Positions 17,864 through 26,383 are shown, counted from the first letter of the stretch. The stretch: 64,000 nucleotides of DNA from JADZEJ01 sp964426815 (GCA_964426815.1 CAYRRZ010000001.1:7509-71508), one strand, 5' to 3'. Notes: generated by a model not told the origin, from the letters alone. Program-made: numbers and translations.

Positions 17864-18564
17864 ATTGTTATCTCTTCGATATCTGCATCTTGAATCTCAC
17901 AAATGCTTTTGACAATAGGAAAGGTCTGCGGTGAATTAGCCCATGCATTACGATCCGATAGGATCCCGATAAATTTACCGCCATACACCCTTGCTGACTC
18001 TGCATCCTCTACCCCATCACCAATAACAATAACCTCTGAAGGTGGCGCCTGCTCGCAGGCAGATATTCTCAAAATGTTTTTCAACTTGGCGTTCTGAGCA
18101 TCTTCAGATCCGTCCGGATTTGTTCCATAGATTCCCAAAAAAAATTGCTCTAAATTCAAACGCTTTACCAAGGCTCGCAATGTATTCTCAGGCGTTCCAG
18201 AACTTAGGTATAATCGATTGTTTTTCGAAAGATGCTCCAGCACCTCCTTCACACCGGGAAACATGCCCCGTTGCACGATACGATCTTCGACGAGAATGTC
18301 GTATCTATGCACATATTCCAAGACGTCTTGTTCAAGCTCTTCGGTTCCTTTTTGCGGATACGCCTCCTTCAAAACAGCGCGTATAATCTCACTTCGAAGC
18401 TTGCCTTTTAGACAAGGAATTACTCGCTCAGCAATGCTCTGAACCTCGCTCGGCTCTTCAGCAAAAACCTCAAAACGCGCACGATACTTCAGTTCAAGTG
18501 AATCAACCAAGGTTCCATCAAAATCGAAAATAAAAACCTTTCCACGTGATTCAAGAAGTTGCAT
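17860..18564 (-). CDS. HAD-superfamily phosphatase
   Basis: The 234-residue sequence shows all four HAD motifs: motif I FIFDFDGTLVDS (nucleophile Asp14, acid Asp16), motif II LSSGTPENTL, a basic residue in the NAKLKNIL region and the acidic pair in VIGDGVEDAESARV. An α-helical cap lies between motifs I and II, as in phosphoglycolate-phosphatase-like enzymes. It is coupled to the aldehyde dehydrogenase by a 4-nt overlap and lies 3 nt after the SDR gene. It probably dephosphorylates a sugar phosphate in the nonulosonate-like pathway. Confidence 0.88.
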   Translation of the reverse strand: MQLLESRGKVFIFDFDGTLVDSLELKYRARFEVFAEEPSEVQSIAERVIPCLKGKLRSEIIRAVLKEAYPQKGTEELEQDVLEYVHRYDILVEDRIVQRGMFPGVKEVLEHLSKNNRLYLSSGTPENTLRALVKRLNLEQFFLGIYGTNPDGSEDAQNAKLKNILRISACEQAPPSEVIVIGDGVEDAESARVYGGKFIGILSDRNAWANSPQTFPIVKSICEIQDADIEEITI

Positions 18565-18567
18565 ACG

Positions 18568-19398
18568 CTACCAAGCCGTATACCCTCCATCGATCAACAA
18601 GTTGCTCCCCGTGCTATATGTATCCGTGACTAAAAACAATAAGGCGCGGTTGTATTCATTTTCATTCGCCATGCGCCGCATAGGAGTACGTTGTATATAT
18701 TTCTCAGTGAATTCTGCATCTCCTGATGGGCTAAGAACCCCACCTGGTGACAAGGCCACAACGCGAATTCCTTTTGGTGCCCACTGTGTAGCCAAATCAC
18801 GCGTCAGCGCAAGCATCGCCGCCTTGGAAGCACCATAGGATGCATCTTTTACAAAGACCTTTCCCGTCGTACGTTCACGGTGTTCATAAATACGCTGATC
18901 AGGTGAAACCAAAGCGTAGTGCGATGCGATATTTACAATAGTCCCCGGTGTTTGGGCAGCAATCAATTTCTGCGCCATGATTTTTGAACAAATGACCGAA
19001 CTCGTCAGATTCATTCGAAAAACCTCTTCCCAGGTGTCAATCGGATATGTTTCAAATGGAACGCTTGCACGACTTGCTTGATTTGGCGAAGCCTTCCATC
19101 CCGCATTATTAATTAAAATTGTTGGCACGGACCACTGACGAATAACCTCATCAAAGGCCGCCTGAACTTCCGCTTCATGCGTCACATCCACCTTCAAGCA
19201 AAGCAATGGATACGTCTCAGCTAATGCAGATAGTCTTTCATTTGGCTTTTCTGAGATATCAAAAATAGCCACTCGCGCATTTGCACGTAACAAGACCTCG
19301 GCATAATTCGTCCCCAACTTTCCCAATCCACCCGTCAAAACAACAACTTGCTGCTTAAGATCAAAAAGAGATTGCAAATAATCAAGATCGATTGCCAT
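18568..19398 (-). CDS. Classical short-chain dehydrogenase/reductase
   Basis: This 276-residue classical SDR has the cofactor motif VVLTGGLGKLGTNYA near residues 19-33, then ILINNAGW, the catalytic Ser in NIASHYA, and YGASKAAMLALTRDLA supplying Tyr and Lys. It closes with LSPGGV and LLIDGGYTAW, typical of polyol or keto-sugar reductases. The acidic FDIS after strand 2 favours NAD(H). Neighbours are an IMPase-like gene 12 nt upstream and a HAD phosphatase 3 nt downstream. Interconversion of a keto group and alcohol on a sugar intermediate is likely. Confidence 0.9.
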   Translation of the reverse strand: MAIDLDYLQSLFDLKQQVVVLTGGLGKLGTNYAEVLLRANARVAIFDISEKPNERLSALAETYPLLCLKVDVTHEAEVQAAFDEVIRQWSVPTILINNAGWKASPNQASRASVPFETYPIDTWEEVFRMNLTSSVICSKIMAQKLIAAQTPGTIVNIASHYALVSPDQRIYEHRERTTGKVFVKDASYGASKAAMLALTRDLATQWAPKGIRVVALSPGGVLSPSGDAEFTEKYIQRTPMRRMANENEYNRALLFLVTDTYSTGSNLLIDGGYTAW

Positions 19399-19410
19399 AT
19401 AGGGATATGT

Positions 19411-20298
19411 TTATTCATTTTGCAAACAGGCACACAAAGCATCAAACAGCGTTTTATTTGTGGCGGCTATGACCATCTGTGCCCGATGTGTCTGCGCCTC
19501 ATACCCTTTTACAAATAGCTCAGCACCAGCGCCTTTAGCTAGATATAGGATCGCCAAGGTATCCTCCATATCGGCCACATCTTTAACAACAACCGCAGCA
19601 AGCCGACCATCCAATAATCCTGATGGAACCGCATCCCATTCGGGATCCATGCGACCATAGGCATCGTATGCATCATGCGCAATGATCGAATCAGGCTCTA
19701 TATTTTGAATATCTTTCAAGCGATGGCGCAATGACCGGCTGACATAGACTGTCTTTTTCCCTTGTGAGGGAATCTTGTAGTCTTGCCAAACCAAATCCGT
19801 ACTAGTCTCGTCACCGACTTCTGCTCGGACGACATGGCTTTCATTTCCTTTATATATCACCCCCAATCTTGGCAAATACACAACCGTCAATCGTTGCTTT
19901 TGATGCGTCTCGCGATCACACAATGTAAAGATTGTTTCAAAACATTTTTTTCCATCTTGAAAATACGCTGTCCCGTTTATCGGATCCAAGAAGAGCGCGA
20001 ATGGTTGATTTTTCTCAAAATATCGACTTATCGCATCACCCTGCGCTTCTTCTGACTGGAGAGTTACGTCGCTCAAATTAAGCGCGGATAAACCAATGGC
20101 ATTCCCAATAGCGATATCCGCATCGGTTACCGCTTGTTTGGACCAGTGATTATCCGCACTTTCTTTTACCGACCTAGTTCCATCAACCCCTTTTTGAAGA
20201 CCATCTTGAATACGACATGCGCCTTTTCCCGCCTGAATCACGACCGGTATCAGATACTGAGCCGCTTTATCCAGACCGAGACGCATGACACTTTGCAT
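19411..20298 (-). CDS. Inositol-monophosphatase-like phosphatase
   Basis: This 295-residue protein has the Li-sensitive phosphatase fold. Metal-site motifs are visible as AVTDADIAIGNAI, SEEAQGD and LDPINGTAYFQDG (usually DPIDGT, here Asn replaces the second Asp), with a C-terminal WDAVPSGLLDG and AKGAGAELF. The altered DPINGT may change metal binding. IMPase relatives also act on bisphosphate nucleotides, fructose bisphosphate and histidinol phosphate. Its operon place (4 nt from the cupin, then NeuB) suggests a sugar-phosphate substrate, giving the pathway a second phosphatase besides the HAD enzyme. Confidence 0.82.
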   Translation of the reverse strand: MQSVMRLGLDKAAQYLIPVVIQAGKGACRIQDGLQKGVDGTRSVKESADNHWSKQAVTDADIAIGNAIGLSALNLSDVTLQSEEAQGDAISRYFEKNQPFALFLDPINGTAYFQDGKKCFETIFTLCDRETHQKQRLTVVYLPRLGVIYKGNESHVVRAEVGDETSTDLVWQDYKIPSQGKKTVYVSRSLRHRLKDIQNIEPDSIIAHDAYDAYGRMDPEWDAVPSGLLDGRLAAVVVKDVADMEDTLAILYLAKGAGAELFVKGYEAQTHRAQMVIAATNKTLFDALCACLQNE

Positions 20299-20301
20299 AC
20301 T

Positions 20302-20742
20302 TTAGCGCGTTTCTACTTCCTCAATCGTGGTCGAAGGCAAACCCTCCGGTTCAACTAAACCATATGCCGTTTCCATGCGAACACGGTCATTAAAGTGTGG
20401 CGTTGACGCTTCAAAAATAATGCAATCTGTAATGGCTTTCACTCGGTGAATGCAGCCTGGCGGAAAACGAACACTCTCACCAGCAACTAATTTTTTCTCA
20501 ACAAGAACGCCATCACCTGGATCATACGTCAACATCGCTTCACCAGAATAGATGTAGGATGTTTCGTCTTTTAAATGATGTCGCTGCAAACCACCCATCG
20601 CCCCAGCATTCATACATATCAACTTCCCTGTGTATTTTCCTGGTGAATGCGCAATGAGAATTTCGCGACCCCAATTACGCGGACCAACATCATGGACTTT
20701 GAAAAAATCTACGGGTACATGTGTTTCTGGCATGAGTGACAT
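20302..20742 (-). CDS. Cupin-domain protein, possible sugar isomerase
   Basis: This is a 146-residue single cupin. The first cupin motif is QRHHLKDETSYIYSGEA (metal-binding His, His and Glu) and the second is FPPGCIHRVKAI (His). The fold and spacing resemble small phosphomannose-isomerase-type or WxcM/FdtA-type cupins that act on sugars or sugar nucleotides. The next ATG (20733) is an equally possible start. It sits 25 nt after NeuB and 3 nt before the IMPase-like gene, so it belongs to the precursor pathway. Isomerase or epimerase activity is inferred from context. Confidence 0.8.
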   Translation of the reverse strand: MSLMPETHVPVDFFKVHDVGPRNWGREILIAHSPGKYTGKLICMNAGAMGGLQRHHLKDETSYIYSGEAMLTYDPGDGVLVEKKLVAGESVRFPPGCIHRVKAITDCIIFEASTPHFNDRVRMETAYGLVEPEGLPSTTIEEVETR

Positions 20743-20767
20743 ATTAGTTATCGTTAAACTAATCTTT

Positions 20768-21859
20768 TTACCATTCGAGGGCTTTTGTTGGAATCAAGGT
20801 GTCACCCTCAATATCTTCTTTTGCGGCTTTGCCGATGATTTTATGCACCAAGTTTGGTTTCAAACCAGAACCCGGGCTTTTGATCGTCATCATATCTGCG
20901 GTGATCTTTGTTCCTGCTGGAATACGGACAGCCGCAACCAAACTCTTTGAGTGTTTCGAACGTGTCTTGTACTCATCTGCATCAACATCCTTCGTTCCCT
21001 CACCAACCATTAATTCGACGCGACGAATTTCTTTCATGCACTGGGTCATTTCTTCGGGCGTCAAACTTAATTTGTGATCTGGACCCTTCATGTCTTTCGC
21101 CATCGTAAAGTGGCGCTCGATAACATGTGCTCCTTTTGAAACGGCGACCAAGGTAGGCAAGAAGTCTGTTTCGTGGCCAGAATACCCAATTGGAAGTGGG
21201 CGATAGCGGCGCTTCATCACATCGATCACGGACAAATCCAACTTATCATCTGGTGTTGGATAAATCGAAACACAATGCAGAATAACGAGACGATTATTAT
21301 ATTTCAAAATCGTCTCAACGGCTTCGTCAACTTCTTCCATGGTCGACATGCCGGTGGATAAGATAATCGGCTTATTGCGCTTTGCCACATCCTCAATCAA
21401 TGGAAGATTAGTGACATCAAAAGAAGCGATCTTGTAGGCATCTACACCGATATCTTCCAAGAATTTGACACTTGTATGATCAAAAGGTGTCGCAAAGAAA
21501 ACAAGATCGAGTTTTTTGGCCAGGGTTCGTAATTCCAAAAATCCATCGCGATCTATTTCAAGCTTTGCTCGATGTTCGCCATATGTCGCACCAAGCGAGG
21601 TCGGCGTGTTGTATGGTGCATCGAGCGCTTCTTTCGTAAAGACCTGGTCAAGCGTGCGGCGTTGAAATTTAACTGCTTGGCAACCAGCTTCCTTTGCTTT
21701 AACGATCAGTTGTTTTGCGATTTCTAAATCTCCATTATGATTATTGCCAATTTCAGCAATCATGTAGGTCGGGCAGCCCGTTCCCACATACTGCGTTCCA
21801 ATCTTCACTTTATCCGGTAACTGTTGAAGAATGCGTTTAACTGCGAGTTGTATAGCCAT
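20768..21859 (-). CDS. neuB: Nonulosonic acid synthase (NeuB/SpsE-type, PEP-condensing)
   Basis: The protein has 363 residues. A TIM-barrel NeuB domain is followed by a C-terminal SAF (antifreeze-like) domain. Barrel motifs are MIAEIGNNHNGDLEIAK, AVKFQRRTLD, PIILSTGMSTMEEV, ILHCVSIYPTP, GYSGHETD and ERHFTMAKDMKGPDHKLSL. The SAF part starts at about SLVAAVRIPAGTKITADM. Family members condense phosphoenolpyruvate with an aldose such as ManNAc, or a 2,4-diamino sugar, to give a nine-carbon ulosonic acid. The matching CMP-transferase is at 25652 on the other strand. No NeuC-type UDP-GlcNAc 2-epimerase and no PseB/PseC-like pair is seen in the window, so the aldose acceptor is probably not the usual one. 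Confidence 0.94.
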   Translation of the reverse strand: MAIQLAVKRILQQLPDKVKIGTQYVGTGCPTYMIAEIGNNHNGDLEIAKQLIVKAKEAGCQAVKFQRRTLDQVFTKEALDAPYNTPTSLGATYGEHRAKLEIDRDGFLELRTLAKKLDLVFFATPFDHTSVKFLEDIGVDAYKIASFDVTNLPLIEDVAKRNKPIILSTGMSTMEEVDEAVETILKYNNRLVILHCVSIYPTPDDKLDLSVIDVMKRRYRPLPIGYSGHETDFLPTLVAVSKGAHVIERHFTMAKDMKGPDHKLSLTPEEMTQCMKEIRRVELMVGEGTKDVDADEYKTRSKHSKSLVAAVRIPAGTKITADMMTIKSPGSGLKPNLVHKIIGKAAKEDIEGDTLIPTKALEW

Positions 21860-21932
21860 ATTTTTAGTTCATTTCCACGTTTCTGGTGGACCTATACCGT
21901 ACGGCGACGGAAGAGCTTCGTCAAACCGTGGC

Positions 21933-23306
21933 TTATTTGAGCCATTGCAAAACCCTTGCCCCGATCTGTTTGCCAGCTGACCCAATCGGACCCACTAGAG
22001 CGTCGACCAAGGCCTTACGGCCCTCGGCGTGTTTTTGTGGGTTTTTTAGATATTCCCTCGACGCGTCTATTAGTTCCTGCTCTGTATTTACCCGCCAAAC
22101 ACCACCTAGCTTCTGAACAATACGATAATGCGTTACGTCAAGTCCCTGCAAAACACTTTGATAGTATGGACGATTTGTATAGCCATCGAAACCAATAATA
22201 ATAACCGGTCTATTGAATATCGCGCTCTCGATGGTCATGGTTGAGCCTGTATTGTATTCGACATCCGCATACCGAAGCATATTCAACATTAAACGAATAT
22301 CTTCTGCATCCAATTCCCACTCCCCTATGAGATCACTTACCTTTTTTCCAGGCTGCTGAAAAACAACATGTTTGAATTGATCCAGTTTAAGTACACGAAC
22401 ATCGTACTTTGGATGCGCGCGAAGCACGATGGTTGCCGGAGGAAGTCGCCCATCTTCAATCGCACGATCAAGCATCAGCAAGTGCTCGGATGGATCATCC
22501 TGATTCATGACACCGCCCATGCAATACAATAGAAAGGGCTTTGTTGGATCAATCCCTAATGCCGCGCATGTCTCTTCACGAGTAAGCTCATCAACCGAGT
22601 TGTGATATGTATCATACTGGGGACAGCCTCCATCAAAAACTTGATTGGGAGGCATATCGCCCAAGCTCAATGCATCGGCATGAACGACACGATTTGGAAC
22701 AATTAACACATCCGGTTTTACTAAAAGTAAACCCTTTGAAGAAAGATTGTCCCAGGTTTTCACCATACCTATCAGCGGTATGCCTTGGCGCCGAGCATAT
22801 TTCATCAGCGCAATATTGGTTCCATGAATAACATTGGTAGCGAATGCTAGGCTTGGACGGTATTTCTCGAAGAGCGGCTTCCAAGCATCAACATCCTCCT
22901 TAAAGACAGTAAATTCGACCATGCGGACAAATTCACGCCATGGTCGAATGCATCCCAAAAACCAAGTCAGCTTCTTCCAGAGGAGGGCAAAAAACTGTCC
23001 TACGCTTTTGTGTTCCGTAAAAACCTTGATCGAACGAATCCAGACCGTGCGCGTTGGGACGCTATTGTACGAAAGTGAACGCCAGAATGCTCGTGAACGT
23101 GACATTCCATATTCTAAGTCTGCGACGGCTTCAAAAACCACTCTATCGGAACCGAATTCTTTTTGATAAAAGGCCTGTTTTTTTTCAGGTACGGCGCAAA
23201 CAATACGGAGCTCAGGATCAGACAATAAAGTCGGAAGCACATCGGTTCGTAACAGATTTTTTACCTCTGCCGATGTAGACAATGTCATGATCAGGGTTTT
23301 TGGCAT
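21933..23306 (-). CDS. GT-B-fold glycosyltransferase-like protein (surface carbohydrate biosynthesis family)
   Basis: The protein has 457 residues from ATG 23306 (MPKTLIM); ATG 23324 would add six residues. No membrane helix is evident. The C-terminal half has features of the CDP-glycerol-transferase/UDP-GlcNAc-2-epimerase-like GT-B fold: TIVLRAHPKYD and YNTGSTMTIESAIFNRPVI. I do not recognise a characterised member. It is the first gene of the long minus-strand operon, 73 nt before NeuB, so it may transfer the sugar that NeuB and NeuA make. The divergent gene at 23428 shares the R-x-HPKY and Ser/Thr-rich motifs. Confidence 0.72.
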   Translation of the reverse strand: MPKTLIMTLSTSAEVKNLLRTDVLPTLLSDPELRIVCAVPEKKQAFYQKEFGSDRVVFEAVADLEYGMSRSRAFWRSLSYNSVPTRTVWIRSIKVFTEHKSVGQFFALLWKKLTWFLGCIRPWREFVRMVEFTVFKEDVDAWKPLFEKYRPSLAFATNVIHGTNIALMKYARRQGIPLIGMVKTWDNLSSKGLLLVKPDVLIVPNRVVHADALSLGDMPPNQVFDGGCPQYDTYHNSVDELTREETCAALGIDPTKPFLLYCMGGVMNQDDPSEHLLMLDRAIEDGRLPPATIVLRAHPKYDVRVLKLDQFKHVVFQQPGKKVSDLIGEWELDAEDIRLMLNMLRYADVEYNTGSTMTIESAIFNRPVIIIGFDGYTNRPYYQSVLQGLDVTHYRIVQKLGGVWRVNTEQELIDASREYLKNPQKHAEGRKALVDALVGPIGSAGKQIGARVLQWLK

Positions 23307-23427
23307 ATGAGGTATTTTTCTCATTTTTTTTGATTTATTGCAAATAGATGCCTTGACTTTTTTAGCTTTTTATTGTACTCAAACCCTACACGTCCTTTTT
23401 AAAAACCATTCGACCACGGAGAGCTTC
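23307..23427. promoter_or_regulatory. Divergent intergenic region, probable back-to-back promoters of the nonulosonate gene arms
   Basis: The region separates the minus-strand operon containing NeuB from the plus-strand arm containing NeuA. It is AT-rich with several T runs. On the plus strand TTGACT (from 23354) is followed after 16 nt by TACTCA in a TG context. On the minus strand a TACAAT hexamer followed by AAAA lies in the same place. The same GTACAATAAA word also occurs upstream of the protease at 3794. No Shine-Dalgarno sequence is seen before either start. The promoter calls are weak; the divergent layout is certain. Confidence 0.35.
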
Positions 23428-24720
23428 ATGCCTCATGTCATTCTAGCGGTGACTAAGGATGTGGGAGCGGCGCAAGCCCTTATCCCAATTGCTGAAATGC
23501 TTCGCCAGCACGATTGCCGCATCTTCGTCGCATGCGAAGGCCTGTCGATCGACCTCTGGCGTAAGTCAGAATTCCCCATCACCCTGTCCGGATCCGTAGA
23601 CTTCACCAACAAGCCCTACTCCATCCCAACCGATTTGGTGAGCGATCTACAGCCAGACTTGGTTCTGACTGGGCTCAGTCGACCTATTTACCTTGAGGAG
23701 AAGATCGGTCTTCAAGCAAACCACTGCAAAATCCCCTTGATCTGGGTAGAAGATCTATGGGAATGCCATGTCAGGAGTACGGCGATTCCTCAGGGGATCA
23801 TCACCCTGGATCCGCTTGGTGAACAGCTCATCCGACAAAAAACGCATCTGAAACAAGTGCCGCCGCGGGTGTGTGAAGCTGGAAACTCAGGCATCCTATC
23901 CGCAATCAGATCGCCAGTGCCTGATGCAACGCAGCAAGCGGTTGACGATCTGCGCCGACGCTACGATTCGCCTGTCGTGTTGATCGCCGGGCAAGGCAGC
24001 TTCACCGGCGACATCCTTCGCGTTGGAATCGCTTCGGTGGCCATGTCGCATCCATCTGCAATGGTCATCGTTCGTCTGCATCCCAAATACCTACCCAAGT
24101 ATGCAGCAGAGTGGGAAGGTATTATCGAGGAAGCGAAACAGCGGTTCCCTCGCCTGGTATTTATAGAGCTGGACGGGAGCCATAGCACAAACGACCTCGC
24201 GCGCTTGGCCGATGTCACGATCTCGACATCCAGCACAACCCTGCTCATATCAGCTGCTTCTGGAAAAATCCCTGTAAGCATCCTGACAGAAGCAACCACA
24301 GCTGGTCTGACCGAGATTATCCCGAGCCTGACACGCTATCCACTGGTGACCTTTGGTGCAGCGCTTCAGATTAGGGAGCCTGACGTTCTCCCACTTGGTC
24401 CCGTGAAAGCTATCAGACAGTGCCAAGAAAGCTACTTCAAGCACTGGTCGACGGCATCGGCTTGCGCCTTTGTCCGCTCCTTTCTACCAACGCCCACGAG
24501 TGCAGCATTAACCGTATCGTTACCTCACGATACGGTTTTTTTGTTTGATGCTCCTGTTCAAAAGACCAAAAAATCTATATGTCCAATCAATAAAAATTCT
24601 CCTCTTTTGTCGAGCGGTGCAAGCGTATGCTATACCTGTCTCCAGAAAATCTATGTCTACAATACTCGTAACCGGTGCTGCAGGTTTCATTGGTTCACAT
24701 GTTGCTCAAGCCCTGATTGA
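23428..24720 (+). CDS. GT-B-like protein, 3' end probably frameshifted
   Basis: ATG 23428 (MPHVILAV) is chosen because the 30 residues before it look non-coding. The open frame runs 430 codons to 24720, but its last 70 codons pass through a perfect terminator hairpin (24511-24542) and 68 nt of the next gene. A TAA in the +1 frame at 24509-24511 lies exactly before the hairpin, so the natural end is probably there, about 360 residues long. The body has the R-x-HPKY motif (VIVRLHPKYLP) and STSSTTLLISAASG, like the divergent neighbour at 21933, suggesting a related GT-B enzyme. The function is not known to me; glycan assembly is likely from context. Confidence 0.65.
   Translation: MPHVILAVTKDVGAAQALIPIAEMLRQHDCRIFVACEGLSIDLWRKSEFPITLSGSVDFTNKPYSIPTDLVSDLQPDLVLTGLSRPIYLEEKIGLQANHCKIPLIWVEDLWECHVRSTAIPQGIITLDPLGEQLIRQKTHLKQVPPRVCEAGNSGILSAIRSPVPDATQQAVDDLRRRYDSPVVLIAGQGSFTGDILRVGIASVAMSHPSAMVIVRLHPKYLPKYAAEWEGIIEEAKQRFPRLVFIELDGSHSTNDLARLADVTISTSSTTLLISAASGKIPVSILTEATTAGLTEIIPSLTRYPLVTFGAALQIREPDVLPLGPVKAIRQCQESYFKHWSTASACAFVRSFLPTPTSAALTVSLPHDTVFLFDAPVQKTKKSICPINKNSPLLSSGASVCYTCLQKIYVYNTRNRCCRFHWFTCCSSPD
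24511..24542 (+). terminator. Rho-independent terminator
   Basis: A perfect 10-bp stem ACCGTATCGT/ACGATACGGT (24511-24520 and 24527-24536) encloses the 6-nt loop TACCTC and is followed directly by a T-run. It overlaps the last base of an out-of-frame TAA stop (24509-24511). It would end transcription of the GT-B gene and separate it from the epimerase/NeuA arm downstream. Confidence 0.9.
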
Positions 24721-25618
24721 ACGAGGCGACCGCGTGATCGGACTAGATAATTTTCACCCATACTACCCACGACTTTTAAAACAACAAAATCTTGATTCGA
24801 TACTTGGTACAGCCTCGGACCGTTTTGTCTTTGTTGAAGGTGACATTTGTCATCAGGAGGACCTTGATCACGTGTTTAAAACGCATCGTCCAGACTCTAT
24901 TATCCATCTCGCAGCTCGTGCGGGTGTGCGACCAAGTATCGCTGATCCGGTTGGATATCTCGAAACTAATGTCATTGGAACCCAACGTATCCTTTCTTGC
25001 GCTCAGGCCTATGGCGCTCAACGTTGCATTATCGCCTCATCAAGCTCAGTCTATGGCAATCATCCATCCGTTCCATTCCATGAAGAACTCGATGTGAACC
25101 AGCCTATTTCACCCTATGCTGCCTCAAAACGTGCATGTGAGTTTCTTGCCTACACCCATCATCATCTTACAAAGATGCCCACGGCTTGCTTGCGTTTTTT
25201 TACCGTTTTTGGACCACGTCAAAGACCAGACTTAGCCATTCATTCATTTTTGAAACTCGCTTCTGCCTCGCAGCCCATTCCGATGTTTGGAGATGGAACA
25301 ACGAGCCGTGATTACACGTATATCGATGACATCGTTCAAGGGATTCTCGCTGCCCATGATCGTATTCCGGACTTTAAATACCGCATCTGGAACCTGGGTG
25401 GTAACTCACCCCACTCACTTAAAGAACTTATCGAGATTATTGCGCACACCGTCGGCAAACCCATCCTGATTGACGCAAAGCCTAAACAACCCGGCGATGT
25501 TGAACAAACCTATGCCGACATTCGTCGCGCCATGAAAGAACTCGATTTTTATCCAAAGACTAGCCTTGCGGACGGGATTGCAAAACAATGGGCCTGGATG
25601 CAGCAAACCCTTATTTGA
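24653..25618 (+). CDS. NAD-dependent epimerase, UDP-glucuronate 4-epimerase-like
   Basis: ATG 24653 gives 321 residues; an earlier start at 24545 lies just past the terminator and is unlikely. It is an extended SDR with TILVTGAAGFIGSHVAQAL, VIGLDNFHPYY, HLAARAGVRPSIADP, SSSSVYG, the catalytic SPYAASKRACEFL and RFFTVFGPRQRPDLAI. The HLAARAGVR and RFFTVFGP pair is characteristic of UDP-glucuronate/UDP-glucose C4 epimerases of the GAE/CapI type. It would give UDP-galacturonate, a candidate substrate for the AsnB-type amidotransferases in this window. NeuA follows after 33 nt. Confidence 0.88.
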   Translation: MSTILVTGAAGFIGSHVAQALIERGDRVIGLDNFHPYYPRLLKQQNLDSILGTASDRFVFVEGDICHQEDLDHVFKTHRPDSIIHLAARAGVRPSIADPVGYLETNVIGTQRILSCAQAYGAQRCIIASSSSVYGNHPSVPFHEELDVNQPISPYAASKRACEFLAYTHHHLTKMPTACLRFFTVFGPRQRPDLAIHSFLKLASASQPIPMFGDGTTSRDYTYIDDIVQGILAAHDRIPDFKYRIWNLGGNSPHSLKELIEIIAHTVGKPILIDAKPKQPGDVEQTYADIRRAMKELDFYPKTSLADGIAKQWAWMQQTLI

Positions 25619-25651
25619 CGGTCAAACAGCGACCTGCGACACTAGCCATCT

Positions 25652-26383
25652 ATGCAGCCCACTCTTCGCGTTCTAGGCGTTGTCGGTGCTCGATCAGGTT
25701 CAAAGAGCATTCCGGACAAAAATATTAAACCACTCCATGGAAAACCTCTCATGGGCTGGATTATTGAAGCCGCCAAGGCCTCCAAGTACATCACTAAGCT
25801 CGTCCTGTCGACGGATAGCGAGGCTTATGCGGAGATCGGTCGCCAATACGGTGCTGAGACGCCTTTTCTTCGTCCGACGGAAATCGCCACCGACAAGGCG
25901 ATCGATATTGAATATTTATCACATGCCGTGCGCTGGGTTGAAGAACATGAAGGCTGGAAGCCGGATATTATCCTTCGATTACCAGCAACATCCCCGCTTT
26001 GTAAAACAGAATTCATTGATCGATGCATTGAACTTCTCTTAGAAAATCCAGAAGCAAGCTCAGCGAGAACGGTTACCGAAGCCTCTAAGCATCCCTACAA
26101 ACTTTGGCGCATTGATCCAAGTGGTTTGTACCTTGAGCCCTTTTGCCCCAAAGAAATGACCGGTTATGATGAACCGTTTGGTATGCCACGCCAGCTATTT
26201 CCTCCGAGCGTTTCGCATACGGATTGCATCGCCGTTCGTTATTCGACCATGATGGAACAGCACTCACTATCTGGTCCACGTGTCGCCTTTCATCAAATTA
26301 AGAAAACCGATGCCTGCGATATCGACACCATAACCGATTTTTTTGTGGCCGAAGCTTTGCTCAAAGCAAGACTCGATGGATAA
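25652..26383 (+). CDS. neuA: CMP-nonulosonate synthetase (acylneuraminate cytidylyltransferase)
   Basis: This 243-residue single-domain cytidylyltransferase has the P-loop-like VVGARSGSKSIPDKNIKPL, GKPLMGWIIEAA, VLSTDSEAYAEI, ILRLPATSPLC and a late DIDTITDFFVAEALL that supplies the metal-binding Asp pair. It activates a nonulosonic acid with CTP to CMP-sugar plus pyrophosphate. The NeuB-type synthase that makes its substrate is at 20768 on the opposite strand. The start has no Shine-Dalgarno motif; a TTTGAC-G-GTCAAA palindrome at 25614-25626 overlaps the upstream stop codon. The next gene's likely start overlaps this one by 8 nt. Confidence 0.93.
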   Translation: MQPTLRVLGVVGARSGSKSIPDKNIKPLHGKPLMGWIIEAAKASKYITKLVLSTDSEAYAEIGRQYGAETPFLRPTEIATDKAIDIEYLSHAVRWVEEHEGWKPDIILRLPATSPLCKTEFIDRCIELLLENPEASSARTVTEASKHPYKLWRIDPSGLYLEPFCPKEMTGYDEPFGMPRQLFPPSVSHTDCIAVRYSTMMEQHSLSGPRVAFHQIKKTDACDIDTITDFFVAEALLKARLDG

